Origin: an uncultured Pseudomonadota bacterium
Lineage (GTDB): Bacteria; Pseudomonadota; Gammaproteobacteria; Burkholderiales; Rhodocyclaceae
Length of the DNA stretch: 64,000 nt
Direction: 5' to 3'
Assembly (NCBI GenBank): GCA_903951825.1
Contig: CAJBDJ010000074.1
Coordinates: 1 to 64,000 of the forward strand
Shown here: piece after piece, positions 7,347 to 19,337 of the stretch
How the letters are laid out: each line of letters begins with the position of its first letter
How positions within the stretch are numbered: the stretch's first letter is position 1
Program-made: the position numbers and the translations under genes
Notes under the pieces: model-generated
Database searches by the model: none
The model's input: only the letters and a program-made list of their open reading frames with translations
What the model was told of the DNA's origin: nothing

Positions 7347-8813
7347 TCAACGACCTTCCTTGATCAAGCGGCCGGCCGACGGCTGGATCGGCCGTGCATT
7401 GTTTGGGTAAAGCCGCGAAAAGATGGCGATCTGGTCGGCAGACACCTGTACCGGCTGTTTCATAACCATCCACAAGACGCCTTCGGAGCAGGGAGGCGTC
7501 GTCAGAGAGCCCATGTAGGTGTAATAGTCACGTCCGGCGGGTAACAAAGCGAGCGGGTCGATGACCAGCGATGGCGGCGAAACCGGCGTCTTTTGCTCAA
7601 GCGGCAGATTGTTCCAGAGGGTTTGAATGAAAGCGTTTTCCTGGCCGCGTTCCAGCAAAACGGCAACCACTGCGAGCGCGCCGTCATCGGCTTTGTGCAC
7701 CAAATGGGCGACCATGTCGAAGCGGCGGCCGTTGATCTTTTCTTCGGAGGGGCGATGGAAGTGAAATTGAACGAGCTCGTAGGTTTTGCCGGTCAAGGTC
7801 AGGCGGCTGTCGCCGACATCGACCTGTACGGTATGCCCGTTGTCGTTGATACGAAAAGTTGACGGACGGTAGTCGAACTGAATCGGCTCCAGATCGACCT
7901 TGATGCCCTCACGAATATCAATCGGCGACTGTCGTTGCCCGCTGCCGCAAACCGTGTTTTTCGGGTCGATTTTGGCCCAGTTGTCGGGTCTGCCCTCACC
8001 GTCGTAAGACCAGTGGATGTTCTGGTGCTGCGCGGCGGAGGTGCTGTGCGCCAGTTCCAGCATGTAGCCTTCGGTTTTGGCTGGTTTCGGCTTGGCTCTA
8101 TCAGGCTTGCTGGTGGTGTGCACAATCACTGTTGCATTGGACGCCGGAAGCGTCTTGGGTGGTGGCGCGATCTCCTTGACCGGTGTTGCCGGCGGATGTT
8201 CGCGCGCGGCTTCCGCTGCCGCCTTGAGATTGGGGCGGATCGACGGAATCAGCGATTTCGGCGCATCACCGGAGGCCGCCACAGGCGGCGTCTCGGATGT
8301 CTTGAGTAGCGTCGGCCTGGCTTGCTGTTTGGCGATTTCTTTCTGGATCAGCTCATCATTGGCCTGCTTGAGCAAAGTCGTCGCTTCGTTGGCTTTTTCG
8401 GCAACCTCGGCGATGTCCTCTTTGGCTGGCCGGCAGACCTCCCGCAGCACCTTGTCGTCGAGCGTGCCGGAGCGAACCGGGAGATCGTTGCCCTTGATGT
8501 CCTCTTCGCGAATGATCTCGGTTTCATTCTTTTTGAAGATTCGCTTAATTGTGTTGGCGTTGCGTGCGAGGCAGTCGTAGCGGGTGATCGCCTCAATTAC
8601 CCGATAGCCGGCGCCGGATTTGGTATCGATCAATTCCTTTTCAAGGATGACGCGCCCCTGCGCCTGAACCTTGCCGCCCTCCTCGCGCTTGAGGCTGGTG
8701 CGGTCAAGCTCGATGCGCTTTCCGGGCTCCGACGAAATCGTTTGCCATTTGGGTGCAGCCGTGGCTGCCCAGGGCAAGGTGGCGAGCAAGACAGCGATGG
8801 TGACGAGGCGCAT
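7347..8813 (-). CDS. Secreted alpha-carbonic anhydrase with an N-terminal surface-adhesin-E-like domain
   Basis: The 488-residue protein starts with a signal peptide (about 1-20). Residues about 22-130 (KWQTISSEPGKRIELDRTSL, then RYDCLARNANTIKR) resemble the surface-adhesin protein E domain. A Pro/Lys-rich linker follows. From about residue 265 there is a full alpha-carbonic anhydrase: HWSYDG, SPIDI, NGHTVQV, the zinc ligands in QFHFHRPSEE and AHLVHK, and YMGSLTTPPCSEGV. It should hydrate CO2 in the periplasm. By my recalled alignment, the second-shell Glu normally two residues before the third zinc His is Val here. The length is about twice that of a lone alpha-CA. An AAGG site precedes the ATG. 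Confidence 0.88.
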   Translation of the reverse strand: MRLVTIAVLLATLPWAATAAPKWQTISSEPGKRIELDRTSLKREEGGKVQAQGRVILEKELIDTKSGAGYRVIEAITRYDCLARNANTIKRIFKKNETEIIREEDIKGNDLPVRSGTLDDKVLREVCRPAKEDIAEVAEKANEATTLLKQANDELIQKEIAKQQARPTLLKTSETPPVAASGDAPKSLIPSIRPNLKAAAEAAREHPPATPVKEIAPPPKTLPASNATVIVHTTSKPDRAKPKPAKTEGYMLELAHSTSAAQHQNIHWSYDGEGRPDNWAKIDPKNTVCGSGQRQSPIDIREGIKVDLEPIQFDYRPSTFRINDNGHTVQVDVGDSRLTLTGKTYELVQFHFHRPSEEKINGRRFDMVAHLVHKADDGALAVVAVLLERGQENAFIQTLWNNLPLEQKTPVSPPSLVIDPLALLPAGRDYYTYMGSLTTPPCSEGVLWMVMKQPVQVSADQIAIFSRLYPNNARPIQPSAGRLIKEGR

Positions 8814-8908
8814 CTCAAACCCTTCTAACTCTTTTTGTATAAAAATCTTGTAGTTGGATCAGGTATTTCGGCTGGATTCGACGAATCTTAAGCGAGAAAT
8901 ACCCTTTC

Positions 8909-8937
8909 TTGCATTTTGCCTGTGTTTCCAGTAACTT
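8909..8937 (+). promoter_or_regulatory. Probable sigma-70 promoter of thiC
   Basis: TTGCAT (8909-8914) and TAACTT (8932-8937) are separated by exactly 17 bases. Transcription would start near 8944, just at the first base of the TPP riboswitch. Confidence 0.6.
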
Positions 8938-8945
8938 GCAGCCTC

Positions 8946-10994
<2,049 letters not shown>

Positions 10995-11327
10995 TTCCTG
11001 TCGAACGGCTGGAAGCAAACAAAAGGCGGCCAATTCAGCCGCCTTTTTGTTTTTTGGGAAATTGTTACGGTCAATGAGAAAAACGGCATAAAAAAACCGT
11101 ATCGCCATCTTCTGAGTGCTCATACGCCGGCAGCCGCTTTTTGCGGGGCGTCTGAGCCAGGCACCGAAAATCGTTGACCTGTTTAGGGCAATCCATAAGC
11201 TTCAATAAATAGCTTTAATCAAAATCTTTAATTGGATTTAATAACTAACGCTGGGCATAGTAGTTATGTCCCGCTGAATACGGGGTGGGTTTTTTTACCC
11301 CTTGACCAACATTTCCAGGAGATTTTG
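10995..11327. other. Intergenic stretch between thiC and the TerB-like gene
   Basis: After the thiC terminator the sequence is AT-rich and holds no convincing gene. It contains a bulged hairpin near 11124-11151 (outer stem ACGCC/GGCGT, inner CCGC/GCGG) and a hairpin GGGGT (11282-11286) / ACCCC (11297-11301) just upstream of the next ribosome binding site. Either could be part of a leader RNA, but neither matches a family I know. Confidence 0.4.
11021..11048 (+). terminator. Rho-independent terminator of thiC
   Basis: AAAAGGCGGC and GCCGCCTTTTT form a 10-base-pair stem around a 7-base loop, and the 3' side ends in a T run. It begins 26 bases after the thiC stop. The A run on the other side lets it also work in reverse. 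Confidence 0.9.
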
Positions 11328-11786
11328 ATGCGCAACTACCCTTCCGACAGTCCAGAATCAATGGGTCGTCTCGTTGCTTTGACTTTGCTGGCGGATGGCG
11401 CCATAGACTCCAGCGAGCTGAAATTGCTCGACCGGAAGGATATTGTTCGCCGACTCGGTCTCAGTCACGCTCGCTTTGACAGGCTCGTCCATGAATTATG
11501 TGACGACATGCTGACAAGCGCCCACCGTAACGCCTCGGGACAGCTTGAGCTGGATACCGACAGCATCGATTTGCTGCTCGAAGAAATTAGCGACCCCATG
11601 CTACAGCGGCAAGTTCTGCGCATCATGCTCGATATCGTCAACGCCGACAGCCGCCTTTCGGGTGGCGAAGCGGTGCTGGTGGCCGAAGCCATGAAATGCT
11701 GGTCGATTGACCTCTGCGAGATCGCTGCCGGCAGGGCTCCCTTGCCGCCGCCGGCTCACCGCTACGCTGATCGCGCATACGCCTGA
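11328..11786 (+). CDS. TerB-like domain protein
   Basis: The 152-residue protein is mostly helical. LVALTLLADGAIDSSELKLLDR near residue 14 and ADSRLSGGEAVLVAEAMKCW near residue 105 are the paired acidic helices seen in TerB-like (tellurite resistance/DjlA-type) domains, which can bind metal ions. Its role is unknown; the tellurite label is only a family name. The start at 11328 has a strong CAGGAG site 6-7 bases before it; an upstream in-frame codon at 11232 has none. It appears to be a single-gene unit. Confidence 0.75.
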   Translation: MRNYPSDSPESMGRLVALTLLADGAIDSSELKLLDRKDIVRRLGLSHARFDRLVHELCDDMLTSAHRNASGQLELDTDSIDLLLEEISDPMLQRQVLRIMLDIVNADSRLSGGEAVLVAEAMKCWSIDLCEIAAGRAPLPPPAHRYADRAYA

Positions 11787-11984
11787 TTGGCCGCACGAAC
11801 CGACGGTCGGGCAGATCGTCTGTCCTTGAGGGAAGGATTGGCTGCCGGAATCCGCCGGTTTTCATGCGCCAGTCCGGTAAATCATCTGCCGGCAAACCGC
11901 GTCCGCGTCCAAAACAGCGCATGACTCTTGGCGTATCAGTCGGCAAAGCTCGCTTTGTCGTACCAGCCAGCCATTAATCCGGGC

Positions 11985-12422
11985 TCAGCGCCCCTTGCGA
12001 CCGAATTTGTTCGCCAACTGGCTGAGCTTCTCGATGCGAACCTGTTCGGCGTGCGCTGCTGCCTGCGCCACACGCGCCGCCCGCTCGCTCTCCTTGCGTT
12101 GCTCCTGCTGCTTTTTGAAGCGCTCGCGCAGCAGTCCGGAAGCGTGAGCGCGGCTTTCCTCGCTCACCTCTCCCGCTGGTGAGGCATCGAGATTCAATCG
12201 CTGGCTGGCTTTTTCCATTTCCTTGAGATAACGCGTCGAAATCGTGTGGGTGCGCATGGCAAGGCGCAGCGCCTTTTTCTCGAGCTGCGGCAAAACACCA
12301 AGTACTTGACGATCAATACCGATAGCCAATGGGCTGTAATTGCTAAACACCTCGAATCGCTCATGCAGTTCTCTGAGCAGACCGCGGGCGTCAATAGGTT
12401 TGGGAGGAGAGGATTCTGGCAT
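11985..12422 (-). CDS. ProQ/FinO-family RNA-binding protein
   Basis: The 145-residue protein has a ProQ/FinO core: LRELHERFEVFSNYSPLAIGI at about 14-34, then LRLAMRTHTISTRYLKEM. A long charged helix follows (LRERFKKQQEQRKESERAARVAQAAA, seen at about 96-121) with a basic tail. Family members bind structured RNAs and act as small-RNA chaperones or translation regulators. The start is uncertain: ATG at 12422 gives the usual short lead into the domain but has no clear Shine-Dalgarno site. An in-frame start at 12542 would overlap the upstream hydrolase gene. Confidence 0.8.
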   Translation of the reverse strand: MPESSPPKPIDARGLLRELHERFEVFSNYSPLAIGIDRQVLGVLPQLEKKALRLAMRTHTISTRYLKEMEKASQRLNLDASPAGEVSEESRAHASGLLRERFKKQQEQRKESERAARVAQAAAHAEQVRIEKLSQLANKFGRKGR

Positions 12423-12499
12423 GGCTATGTCGAGGAAAGGGTCTTTTGGGGCGTGAAGCGTAGCACGAAGCGTCGAATATTCACGCCCCAAGTCAGGTT

Positions 12500-13375
12500 T
12501 TAGAGACCGCTTTTCTTGAACCAGGCGAGTAGTTCCTTCCAACCATCTTCCGCATCTTCCTTGCGGTAACTGGGACGGTAATCGGCGTGGAAGGCGTGCG
12601 GCGCGTTGTCGTAGACCTTGATGTGCGACGCTTTGGCGGCGGCGCTCCCCTGCATGAGTGCCTTTTCCATCGCCTCAACGGTGTCGAGCGGAATGCCGGT
12701 ATCGAGTCCGCCGTACAGACCGAGCACCGGCGCCATCAGCTTGCCGACCAACTCTGTGGGGTGGCGGGGCGTGAATTCGTTCGCGACACCAACCAGGCGC
12801 CCATACCAGGCGACCGCCGCTTTTAGTTGCGGATTGTGCGCACTGTACAGCCAGGAAATCCGCCCCCCCCAGCAAAAACCGGTAATCGCCAGGCGATTGG
12901 TATCCAGCCCCTGGCTTGCTGCCCAGGCGACGCAGGCATCGAGATCACTCATCACTTGGGCATCCGGCGTTTTGCTGGTGATGTTGGCCATCAACTCTGG
13001 GATGCTGGTGTATTTTTGCGGATCGCCCTGACGGGCAAACAACTCCGGAGCGATGGCGCAGTAACCGAGTTTGGCAAATCGACGGCAAACGTCCTTAATG
13101 TATTCGTGAACCCCGAAAATTTCCGAGACGACGAGAACCACCGGCGCTTTGCCGGCACCTTGCGGCATGGCGCGATAGGCGACCATCAGGCCGTCCTTGA
13201 CCGGCACCTTGACTTCGCCACTGAGCAAACCGCTGTCGTCGGTCTTGATTGCCGTTTGTGCCATCACCGGTTGCACGGCAAGCGCAAAACCGGCACCCAG
13301 ACTGGTCACGAGAAAACTGCGGCGGTCAAAGGATTTGGATTCGGTGAGGCTGTCAAATTCTGCATTGGGATTCAT
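12500..13375 (-). CDS. Dienelactone hydrolase family protein with Tat signal
   Basis: The 291-residue protein begins with a twin-arginine signal (DRRSFLVTS at about 17-25 followed by a hydrophobic stretch ending in AVQPVMAQ). The alpha/beta hydrolase body has the dienelactone hydrolase nucleophile motif GFCWGGR near residue 167, an Asp in YGGLDTGIP and a His in PHAFHADY. The Cys-Asp-His triad is thus intact. Family enzymes open lactones such as dienelactone in aromatic degradation, but the substrate is unknown and no other catabolic genes are nearby. AAGGAGA lies 5-11 bases before the ATG. Export to the periplasm is unusual for classical enzymes of this type. Confidence 0.88.
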   Translation of the reverse strand: MNPNAEFDSLTESKSFDRRSFLVTSLGAGFALAVQPVMAQTAIKTDDSGLLSGEVKVPVKDGLMVAYRAMPQGAGKAPVVLVVSEIFGVHEYIKDVCRRFAKLGYCAIAPELFARQGDPQKYTSIPELMANITSKTPDAQVMSDLDACVAWAASQGLDTNRLAITGFCWGGRISWLYSAHNPQLKAAVAWYGRLVGVANEFTPRHPTELVGKLMAPVLGLYGGLDTGIPLDTVEAMEKALMQGSAAAKASHIKVYDNAPHAFHADYRPSYRKEDAEDGWKELLAWFKKSGL

Positions 13376-13397
13376 GGCTTGTCTCCTTGAAGGGGCT

Positions 13398-14849
13398 TTA
13401 CATCAAAACAATGTCGTACTGCTCGGGCGAGTAACTGGGTTCGGACTGCAGGGAAACCGGCTTTTCGATGAAATCGGAAAGCATGGCTAGTGATTGGGAT
13501 TCCTCATCGAGAAAAAGGTCAACAACAGCCGGGCCAGCGAGGATTCGGTATTCACGGGCATTGAACTGGCGGGCTTCGCGCAGCAACTCGCGAAGAATTT
13601 CGTAGGCCACGGTGCGCGCTGTTTTGACCTCGCCACGACCGCCGCATGTCGGACAAGGCTGGCAAAGAACATGGGCGAGCGATTCACGGGTGCGCTTGCG
13701 TGTCATTTCGACAAGACCCAGCGCGGTGAATCCATTGACCGTCAGGCGCGTGTGGTCGCTGGCCAAGGCCTTGTTGAATTCGTCGAGAACGGCGCTTTTG
13801 TGCTCATCGTTTTCCATATCGATGAAATCGACAATGATGATGCCGCCGAGGTTCCGCAACCGCAACTGGCGAGCAATGGTGACGGCGGCTTCAAGATTGG
13901 TCTTGAAAATCGTGTCGTCAAAATTGCGCACGCCGACAAAGCCGCCGGTATTGACGTCCACCGTCGTCATTGCCTCGGTCTGGTCGATGATCAGATAGCC
14001 GCCGGACTTGAGATCAACGCGGCGTGCCAACGCCTTTTGAATTTCATCTTCGACCCCGTGCAGGTCAAACAGGGGGCGCTGGCCGGTGTAGTGGTCGAGC
14101 AGGGATTTGACCGCTGGCGTGTATTCGTCGGCGAAAACCGAGAGTTTCTGGAAGTTCTCGCGCGAGTCGATGACGATCTTGCTCGTCTCGGGATTAACGA
14201 AATCGCGCAGCACCCGCTGAGCGAGCGACAACTCCTGATAAAGCACCGTCGGCGGTCCCGAGATGCGCGCCTTGTCGCGAATGTCACGCCAGATTTTGCG
14301 CAGATAGGCGATATCGGTAGAAAATTCTTCATCACTGGCGTTTTCAGCCATGGTGCGGACGATGAATCCCCCCGGTTCATCGGCGGGAATCAGGCCACTA
14401 ATTCGTTCGCGCAGCACTTCGCGCTCGGCTTCGGCTTCAATCCGCTGCGAGATGCCGATATGTTTTTCCTGCGGCAGATGAACCAACATGCGACCGGCAA
14501 TCGAAATCTGGGTGGACAAGCGCGCCCCCTTGGTGCCAATCGGATCCTTGACAACCTGGACAACGATGCTCTGGCCATCGGCGAGAATTTTTTCAATCGG
14601 CCGCTCGGTCGCCGTCTCGCGCGGCTGCCAGATGTCGGCAACGTGCAAAAATGCGGTGCGTTCAAGACCGATTTCAACAAAAGCCGATTGCATACCGGGC
14701 AGGATGCGGCAGATGCGTCCAAGATAAACGTTGCCGACCAGTCCGCGACTGGCCGTGCGCTCGATATGCAATTCCTGAACAACGCCTTGTTGCATGACGG
14801 CAACGCGCGTTTCCTGCGGGGTGAAATTGATCAGGATTTCTTCGGACAT
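13398..14849 (-). CDS. rng: Ribonuclease G
   Basis: The 483-residue endonuclease has an N-terminal S1 domain ([24 protein letters not shown] at about 38-61). Catalytic Asp residues appear in [12 protein letters not shown] and VDFIDMEND, and the zinc-link CPTCGGRG is near residue 409. The length fits RNase G (no RNase E-type scaffold tail). It matures the 5' end of 16S rRNA and degrades some mRNAs. Upstream on its own strand are TAGAAT (14882-14877) and a small hairpin GCGG/CCGC in the 5' leader. Confidence 0.95.
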   Translation of the reverse strand: MSEEILINFTPQETRVAVMQQGVVQELHIERTASRGLVGNVYLGRICRILPGMQSAFVEIGLERTAFLHVADIWQPRETATERPIEKILADGQSIVVQVVKDPIGTKGARLSTQISIAGRMLVHLPQEKHIGISQRIEAEAEREVLRERISGLIPADEPGGFIVRTMAENASDEEFSTDIAYLRKIWRDIRDKARISGPPTVLYQELSLAQRVLRDFVNPETSKIVIDSRENFQKLSVFADEYTPAVKSLLDHYTGQRPLFDLHGVEDEIQKALARRVDLKSGGYLIIDQTEAMTTVDVNTGGFVGVRNFDDTIFKTNLEAAVTIARQLRLRNLGGIIIVDFIDMENDEHKSAVLDEFNKALASDHTRLTVNGFTALGLVEMTRKRTRESLAHVLCQPCPTCGGRGEVKTARTVAYEILRELLREARQFNAREYRILAGPAVVDLFLDEESQSLAMLSDFIEKPVSLQSEPSYSPEQYDIVLM

Positions 14850-14884
14850 AGGCTCTACAATGCGCGGTTTTGCCGCATTCTACT
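14850..14884. promoter_or_regulatory. Divergent promoter region between rng and trhP
   Basis: Only 35 bases separate the two start codons. On the minus strand TAGAAT (14882-14877) suits rng; on the plus strand TACAAT (14856-14861) suits trhP. A GCGG-TTTTG-CCGC hairpin (14864-14876) would lie in the rng leader RNA. The -35 boxes are poor and lie inside the opposite gene. Confidence 0.35.
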
Positions 14885-16168
14885 ATGCTCAAAGTCCCTG
14901 AACTTCTGGCGCCCGCCGGCTCGCTGCAGATGATGCGAACGGCCTTCGATTTTGGCGCCGACGCCATCTATGCCGGCCAACCGCGTTACAGCTTGCGCGT
15001 GCGCAACAATGCCTTCGGCACGATTGCCGCGCTAAAGGAAGGGATCGATGAAGCCCATGCGCGCGGCAAGCAGTTTTTTGTCGTCAGCAACATCTTCCCG
15101 CACAACGCCAAGCTCACCACTTACCTGGCCGACATGGCGCCAGTCATCGCCTTGCAGCCGGACGCGCTGATCATGTCCGACCCCGGCCTCATCGACATGG
15201 TGCGTGAAACCTGGCCCGAGCAAGCGGTTCATCTCTCGGTACAGGCGAACACCGTTAATTGGGCAGCGGTTCGCTTCTGGAAGAAGTTAGGGCTGACTCG
15301 CATCATTCTCTCGCGCGAACTGTCGCTCGATGAAGTCGCTGAAATACGCCAACAATGTCCGGATATCGAGCTGGAGGTTTTCATCCACGGCGCACTGTGC
15401 ATTGCCTATTCGGGTCGCTGCCTGCTCTCCGGATACTTCAATCACCGTGACCCGAATCAGGGTAGTTGCACCAACTCCTGCCGTTGGGATTACAAGCTCA
15501 GCACCTCCGACGGCGCCGCCCCCGCCGGCTGCGGTCAAGCGCCAAACGAGCAGGAAATTTTGCTCGAAGAAAAAATGCGCCCCGGCGAGCTAATGCCGAT
15601 CGAAGAAGACGAACACGGCACCTACATCATGAATTCAAAGGACTTGCGTGCCATCGAGCACGTCCAGCGCCTGGTCGAGATCGGGGTTGACTCACTGAAA
15701 ATCGAGGGACGTACCAAGAGCCCGTATTACGTGGCGCGGACGGCGCAAAGTTATCGTCAGGCGATCGACGATGCCGTCGCCGGCAGGCCGCTCGACCCGC
15801 AGCTGCTGCGCGAACTCGACGGCCTGGCCAACCGCGGGTACACCGACGGCTTCTACCAACGCCATCACGATGCCGATTACCAGAATTACCTGCGCGGTCA
15901 TTCGGAATCTGCGCGCAGCCTCTACGTCGGCAACGCCATTCGCTTCGACACGGCTCGTCGGTTGATGGAAATCGAGGTCAAAAACAAGTTCAGCGTCGGC
16001 GACCGCCTGGAATGCGTACACCCTGCGGGCAATTTCGTCACGCCGCTGCAGCGGATTGAAAACACGCAAGGCGAGGCAATCAGCGTCGCCCCCGGCAGCG
16101 GGCATCGGGTCTGGATTGATTTGCCCGAGCAGTACACCCACGCATTTGTTGCGCGTTTTATCGAATAA
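14885..16168 (+). CDS. trhP: U32-family tRNA uridine(34) hydroxylase TrhP (YegQ)
   Basis: The 427-residue protein begins LKVPELLAPAGSLQMM, the usual U32 family opening. It carries the Cys cluster region HGALCIAYSGRCLLSGYF, then NQGSCTNSCRWDY near residue 195, where Cys residues bind an iron-sulfur cluster. DLRAIEHVQRLVEIGVDSLKIEGRTKSP follows. In E. coli the homologue hydroxylates wobble uridine 34 of tRNA using prephenate, without oxygen. The older label is collagenase-like peptidase U32. Start ATG 14885 is chosen over an in-frame TTG at 14870; no Shine-Dalgarno site is seen for either. Confidence 0.9.
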   Translation: MLKVPELLAPAGSLQMMRTAFDFGADAIYAGQPRYSLRVRNNAFGTIAALKEGIDEAHARGKQFFVVSNIFPHNAKLTTYLADMAPVIALQPDALIMSDPGLIDMVRETWPEQAVHLSVQANTVNWAAVRFWKKLGLTRIILSRELSLDEVAEIRQQCPDIELEVFIHGALCIAYSGRCLLSGYFNHRDPNQGSCTNSCRWDYKLSTSDGAAPAGCGQAPNEQEILLEEKMRPGELMPIEEDEHGTYIMNSKDLRAIEHVQRLVEIGVDSLKIEGRTKSPYYVARTAQSYRQAIDDAVAGRPLDPQLLRELDGLANRGYTDGFYQRHHDADYQNYLRGHSESARSLYVGNAIRFDTARRLMEIEVKNKFSVGDRLECVHPAGNFVTPLQRIENTQGEAISVAPGSGHRVWIDLPEQYTHAFVARFIE

Positions 16169-16218
16169 TCGCCATAAATCAATCGAGAAACGCACTTTGT
16201 GCACCGCAGCAAAGAGGT

Positions 16219-16224
16219 TATCAT
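16219..16224 (+). promoter_or_regulatory. -10-like box (TATCAT) 7 bases before an ATG
   Basis: The box would place the RNA start at or within a few bases of the acyltransferase ATG at 16232, suggesting a leaderless mRNA. The AAAGAGG at 16211-16217 is 14 bases from the ATG, too far to be a good ribosome site. Confidence 0.35.
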
Positions 16225-16231
16225 TCGGCGC

Positions 16232-17341
16232 ATGAGTGATCCGGTCAATCGCCTTCCCTTAATTGATGCCCTCAAGGCGGTTGCCGCCTTGCTGGTTCTG
16301 CTGACGCATTTTTCTTCGTACGGCCCCCTGGCAGCCGGTGTGCAAGCTGCCTACCCGCTGCTCTTCGGCTGGTTTTACGACTATGGCCGCCTTGCCGTAC
16401 AGCTATTTCTGGTCATTGCCGGCTTCCTTGCCGCCCGCGGGCTGGCGGCACGTGGTCAGGCGCTCGCCGGATCACCCCTGCCGTTGATCTGGAAACGCTA
16501 TCGGCGTCTTGTCGTTCCTTATCTCGCGGCCATCGGACTGGCGATTGTGGCGGCGGCGATTGCCGACCACTGGATGGATGACGAAGCGACGCCGGCACGC
16601 GCCACCCTCGGCCAGTGGCTGGCGCACGCGTTGTTGTTGCAAAGTATTCTCGGGTTCGAATCGCTATCGGCCGGCGTCTGGTATGTCGCGATTGATTTTC
16701 AGCTGTTTGCCTTGATGACCATCCTGCTCTGGGCAGGTCGCATTCGTCTGCTGGCACCAGCTTTGGTGCTGGTGCTGACCACGCTCTCGCTGTTCTGGTT
16801 CAACCGTGACACCCGTCTCGATAACTGGGCACTCTATTTTTTCGGCGCTTACGGCCTCGGCGCAGCCGCTTGGTGGGCGGCCGACCGCAAGCAACTGGCG
16901 TTGTGGCTCGGTGTCATCTTTAGCGTGACGATTGCCGCGCTCGTACTCGACTTCCGCCTGCGCATCGCCCTCGCCCTGGGGGTTGCGATGCTCCTCGGCT
17001 TCGGTCGCCGTTACGGCTTCCTGGAAAAGTTTCCCAACATCCCTTTGCTACCCTTCCTCGGACAAATCTCTTACTCGCTTTTTCTTGTTCATTTCCCGGT
17101 GTTGCTGCTGGCCAACGGGCTGTATGCCCGATTTGAGCTTTCCTCGCCCGTCGCCGCAATGACTGCCCTGCTTCTGGCGTTGGCCGCCAGCATTGCCGCC
17201 GCCGGTATTTTCTATCGCTGGATCGAGAGCCCGGCGGCCAGCCGGCGCATTACCGACGCCCTCGCATGGCTTTTCGACAAAGTCGTCGAGCAGACACGCA
17301 AACTGCCCCGGTTCGGCAACCGGCTGGCTGATCGCGCTTAA
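16232..17341 (+). CDS. Acyltransferase family 3 membrane protein (OafA/YrhL-like)
   Basis: The 369-residue integral membrane protein has about ten hydrophobic segments. It starts with the family's [19 protein letters not shown], with its conserved His near residue 28, and has [23 protein letters not shown] near residue 52. Such proteins move acetyl or other acyl groups across the inner membrane onto surface sugars, for example O-acetylation of lipopolysaccharide. The acceptor is unknown; the nearest glycan genes are about 12 kb away. It ends in a 4-base overlap with the convergent aacS remnant. Confidence 0.85.
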   Translation: MSDPVNRLPLIDALKAVAALLVLLTHFSSYGPLAAGVQAAYPLLFGWFYDYGRLAVQLFLVIAGFLAARGLAARGQALAGSPLPLIWKRYRRLVVPYLAAIGLAIVAAAIADHWMDDEATPARATLGQWLAHALLLQSILGFESLSAGVWYVAIDFQLFALMTILLWAGRIRLLAPALVLVLTTLSLFWFNRDTRLDNWALYFFGAYGLGAAAWWAADRKQLALWLGVIFSVTIAALVLDFRLRIALALGVAMLLGFGRRYGFLEKFPNIPLLPFLGQISYSLFLVHFPVLLLANGLYARFELSSPVAAMTALLLALAASIAAAGIFYRWIESPAASRRITDALAWLFDKVVEQTRKLPRFGNRLADRA

Positions 17342-19295
17342 TCCGCCAGCTCGAGCCGGTCGCGGAAGTATTCCAGCGCCTCGGGATTGGCCAGTGCCTC
17401 AAGGTTTTTCACCGGCTGCGCATGAACCACATTACGCACCGCCAGTTCAACAATCTTGCCTGACTTGGTGCGCGGAATATCGGCCACCTGAAGCACCTTG
17501 GCCGGGACATGGCGTGCCGTCGTGTTGTCCTTGATCTGTTTTTTGACGCGCTCGACGAGGCCGGCGTCGAGCATCAAACCCACCTGCAGTTTGACGAAAA
17601 GCACGACCCGAACGTCATCATTCTTGCCCGGCGGCCAGTCCTGGCCGATCACCAGCGACTCGACAATTTCCGGCAAGCGCTCGACCTGGCGATAAATTTC
17701 CGCCGTTCCGATCCGCACGCCGCCGGGGTTGAGTGTGGCGTCCGAACGACCGTAGATGATCACGCCGTCGCGGGCAGTTATCTCCGAAAAATCGCCGTGG
17801 CACCAGGCATTGGCGAAACGCTCGAAGTATGCCGCCCGATATTCGCCCCCTCAGGATCGTTCCAGAAGCCAATCGGCATGGCCGGAAACGGCTTGCGGCA
17901 GACCAGCTCACCCTTTTCACAACGCACCGGCTGGCCGGCGTCGTTGAAGACATCAACGGCCATGCCCAGCCCGCGAGACTGGATTTCGCCACGATAAACC
18001 GGCAAGACCGGATTGCCGAGAACGAAGCAGGAGACGATGTCGGTGCCGCCGGAAACCGAAGCGAGCAGAATGTCTTGTTTGATTTCCCGGTAAACCCAGT
18101 CAAACCCCTCAGGCGAGAGCGGACTGCCGGTTGAAAAAATCGCCCGCAAGGCAGTCAGGTCGTGCGTTTTGCCTGGCGTCAGGCGCAGTTTGGTGCTGGC
18201 GTCGATGAACTTCGCCGAGGTGCCGAAATGCGTCATTTTTTCAGCCGCCGCATAATCAAACAAAATTTTGCCGCGCACGGCAAACGGGCTGCCGTCGTAA
18301 AGCAACAAGGTTGCGCCGGAAGCGAGGCCGGAGGCCAGCCAGTTCCACATCATCCAGCCACAGGTCGTGAAGTAGAACAGGCGGTCGCCGGGGCGCACGT
18401 CGCTGTGCAGCTGATGCTCCTTCAAATGTTGCAGCAGGACGCCGCCGTGGCTATGGACGATGCACTTGGGGACACCGGTGGTACCGCTGGAAAACAGGAT
18501 GAAGAGCGGGTGGTCGAAAGCGACGCGGCGAAAAAGCACTTCCTTTTGCCTCTCCACCGTTGACAAGTCCGTCCACGGGACGGCATTGGCCAGCCCCGCC
18601 AGCGGCGGATGCGCGTCAAGATAGGGAACAACCACAGTTTTTAGCAGCGAGGGCATCTGGGCGACGATCCCGGCGTTTTTTTGCCGGCAATCGACCGCTT
18701 TACCGTTGTACCAGTAGCCATCAACACACACCAGAACCTTCGGGGTGATCTGGCCGAAACGGTCGAGGACACCATCGACGCCGAAATCCGGCGATGCGGA
18801 CGACCAAATTGCCCCGAGCGAGACCGTCGCCAGCATGGCAATCAGGGTTTCCGGCAAATTGGGCAACAGACCGGCAACGCGGTCGCCTTGCGTGACACCA
18901 CTGGCGATCAGAAACTGCTGGAAGCGCGCCACTTCGGCGTGCAATTCGGTTCGGCTCAAGCGACGCTTGACCTTGTCTTCACCCCAAAAAACCAGCGCCT
19001 CGCCGTCGCTGCGATCTTTGAGCAGGTTTTCTGCGTAGTTCAGGCGGGATTCCGGAAACCATCGAGCGCCGGGCATTTTGTCGCCGTCAATCAGGATGTG
19101 ATCGCCTTTTCCACCGACGGCAGCGCAAAAATCCCAGAGTGTCGACCAGAACATTTCCGGCTGCTCGACTGACCATTGCCAGAGATCGGTATAGCGGCCA
19201 TACCCCGTAGCCTGCATGAAAAGCGCCATGCCAGTCGCGCCAACTGTATTCGGGTTGGGTTGCCATAACGGAAGATTGTCGATTTCGTCAGTCAT
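17338..19295 (-). pseudogene. aacS: Acetoacetyl-CoA synthetase, interrupted by a one-base frameshift
   Basis: An intact gene would encode about 650 residues. The first part (19295 down to about 17850) reads well: WFPESRLNYAENLL, the adenylate-forming motif FSSGTTGVPKC, and CGWMMWNW. At a run of five C (17846-17850 on the plus strand) the frame slips, giving a tail with a stop at 17778. The other frame continues the same protein as [18 protein letters not shown], then [14 protein letters not shown] and the C-terminal domain with RTKSGK to 17338. One extra base in that run restores the whole protein. It may be a true mutation or a sequencing error. The enzyme activates acetoacetate for polyhydroxybutyrate or ketone-body use. 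AAGGAGAGG precedes the start. Confidence 0.88.
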
Positions 19296-19337
19296 TCATT
19301 GCCTCTCCTTGGTCATCCGGGAAACTCAAATCAGTGG

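Noticed and set aside
11282-11301. The GGGGT/ACCCC hairpin as a terminator
   Set aside because: The T run is in the loop rather than after the stem, and it sits just before a ribosome site, so a leader structure is more likely.
11864-11977. A 37-codon, very basic open frame between the TerB-like and ProQ-like genes
   Set aside because: There is no ribosome site or -10 at a fitting distance, and no family likeness; it fits chance in a non-coding gap.
13494-14933. A 479-residue plus-strand open frame opposite rng
   Set aside because: It mirrors the intact rng gene and has no start signal or domain.
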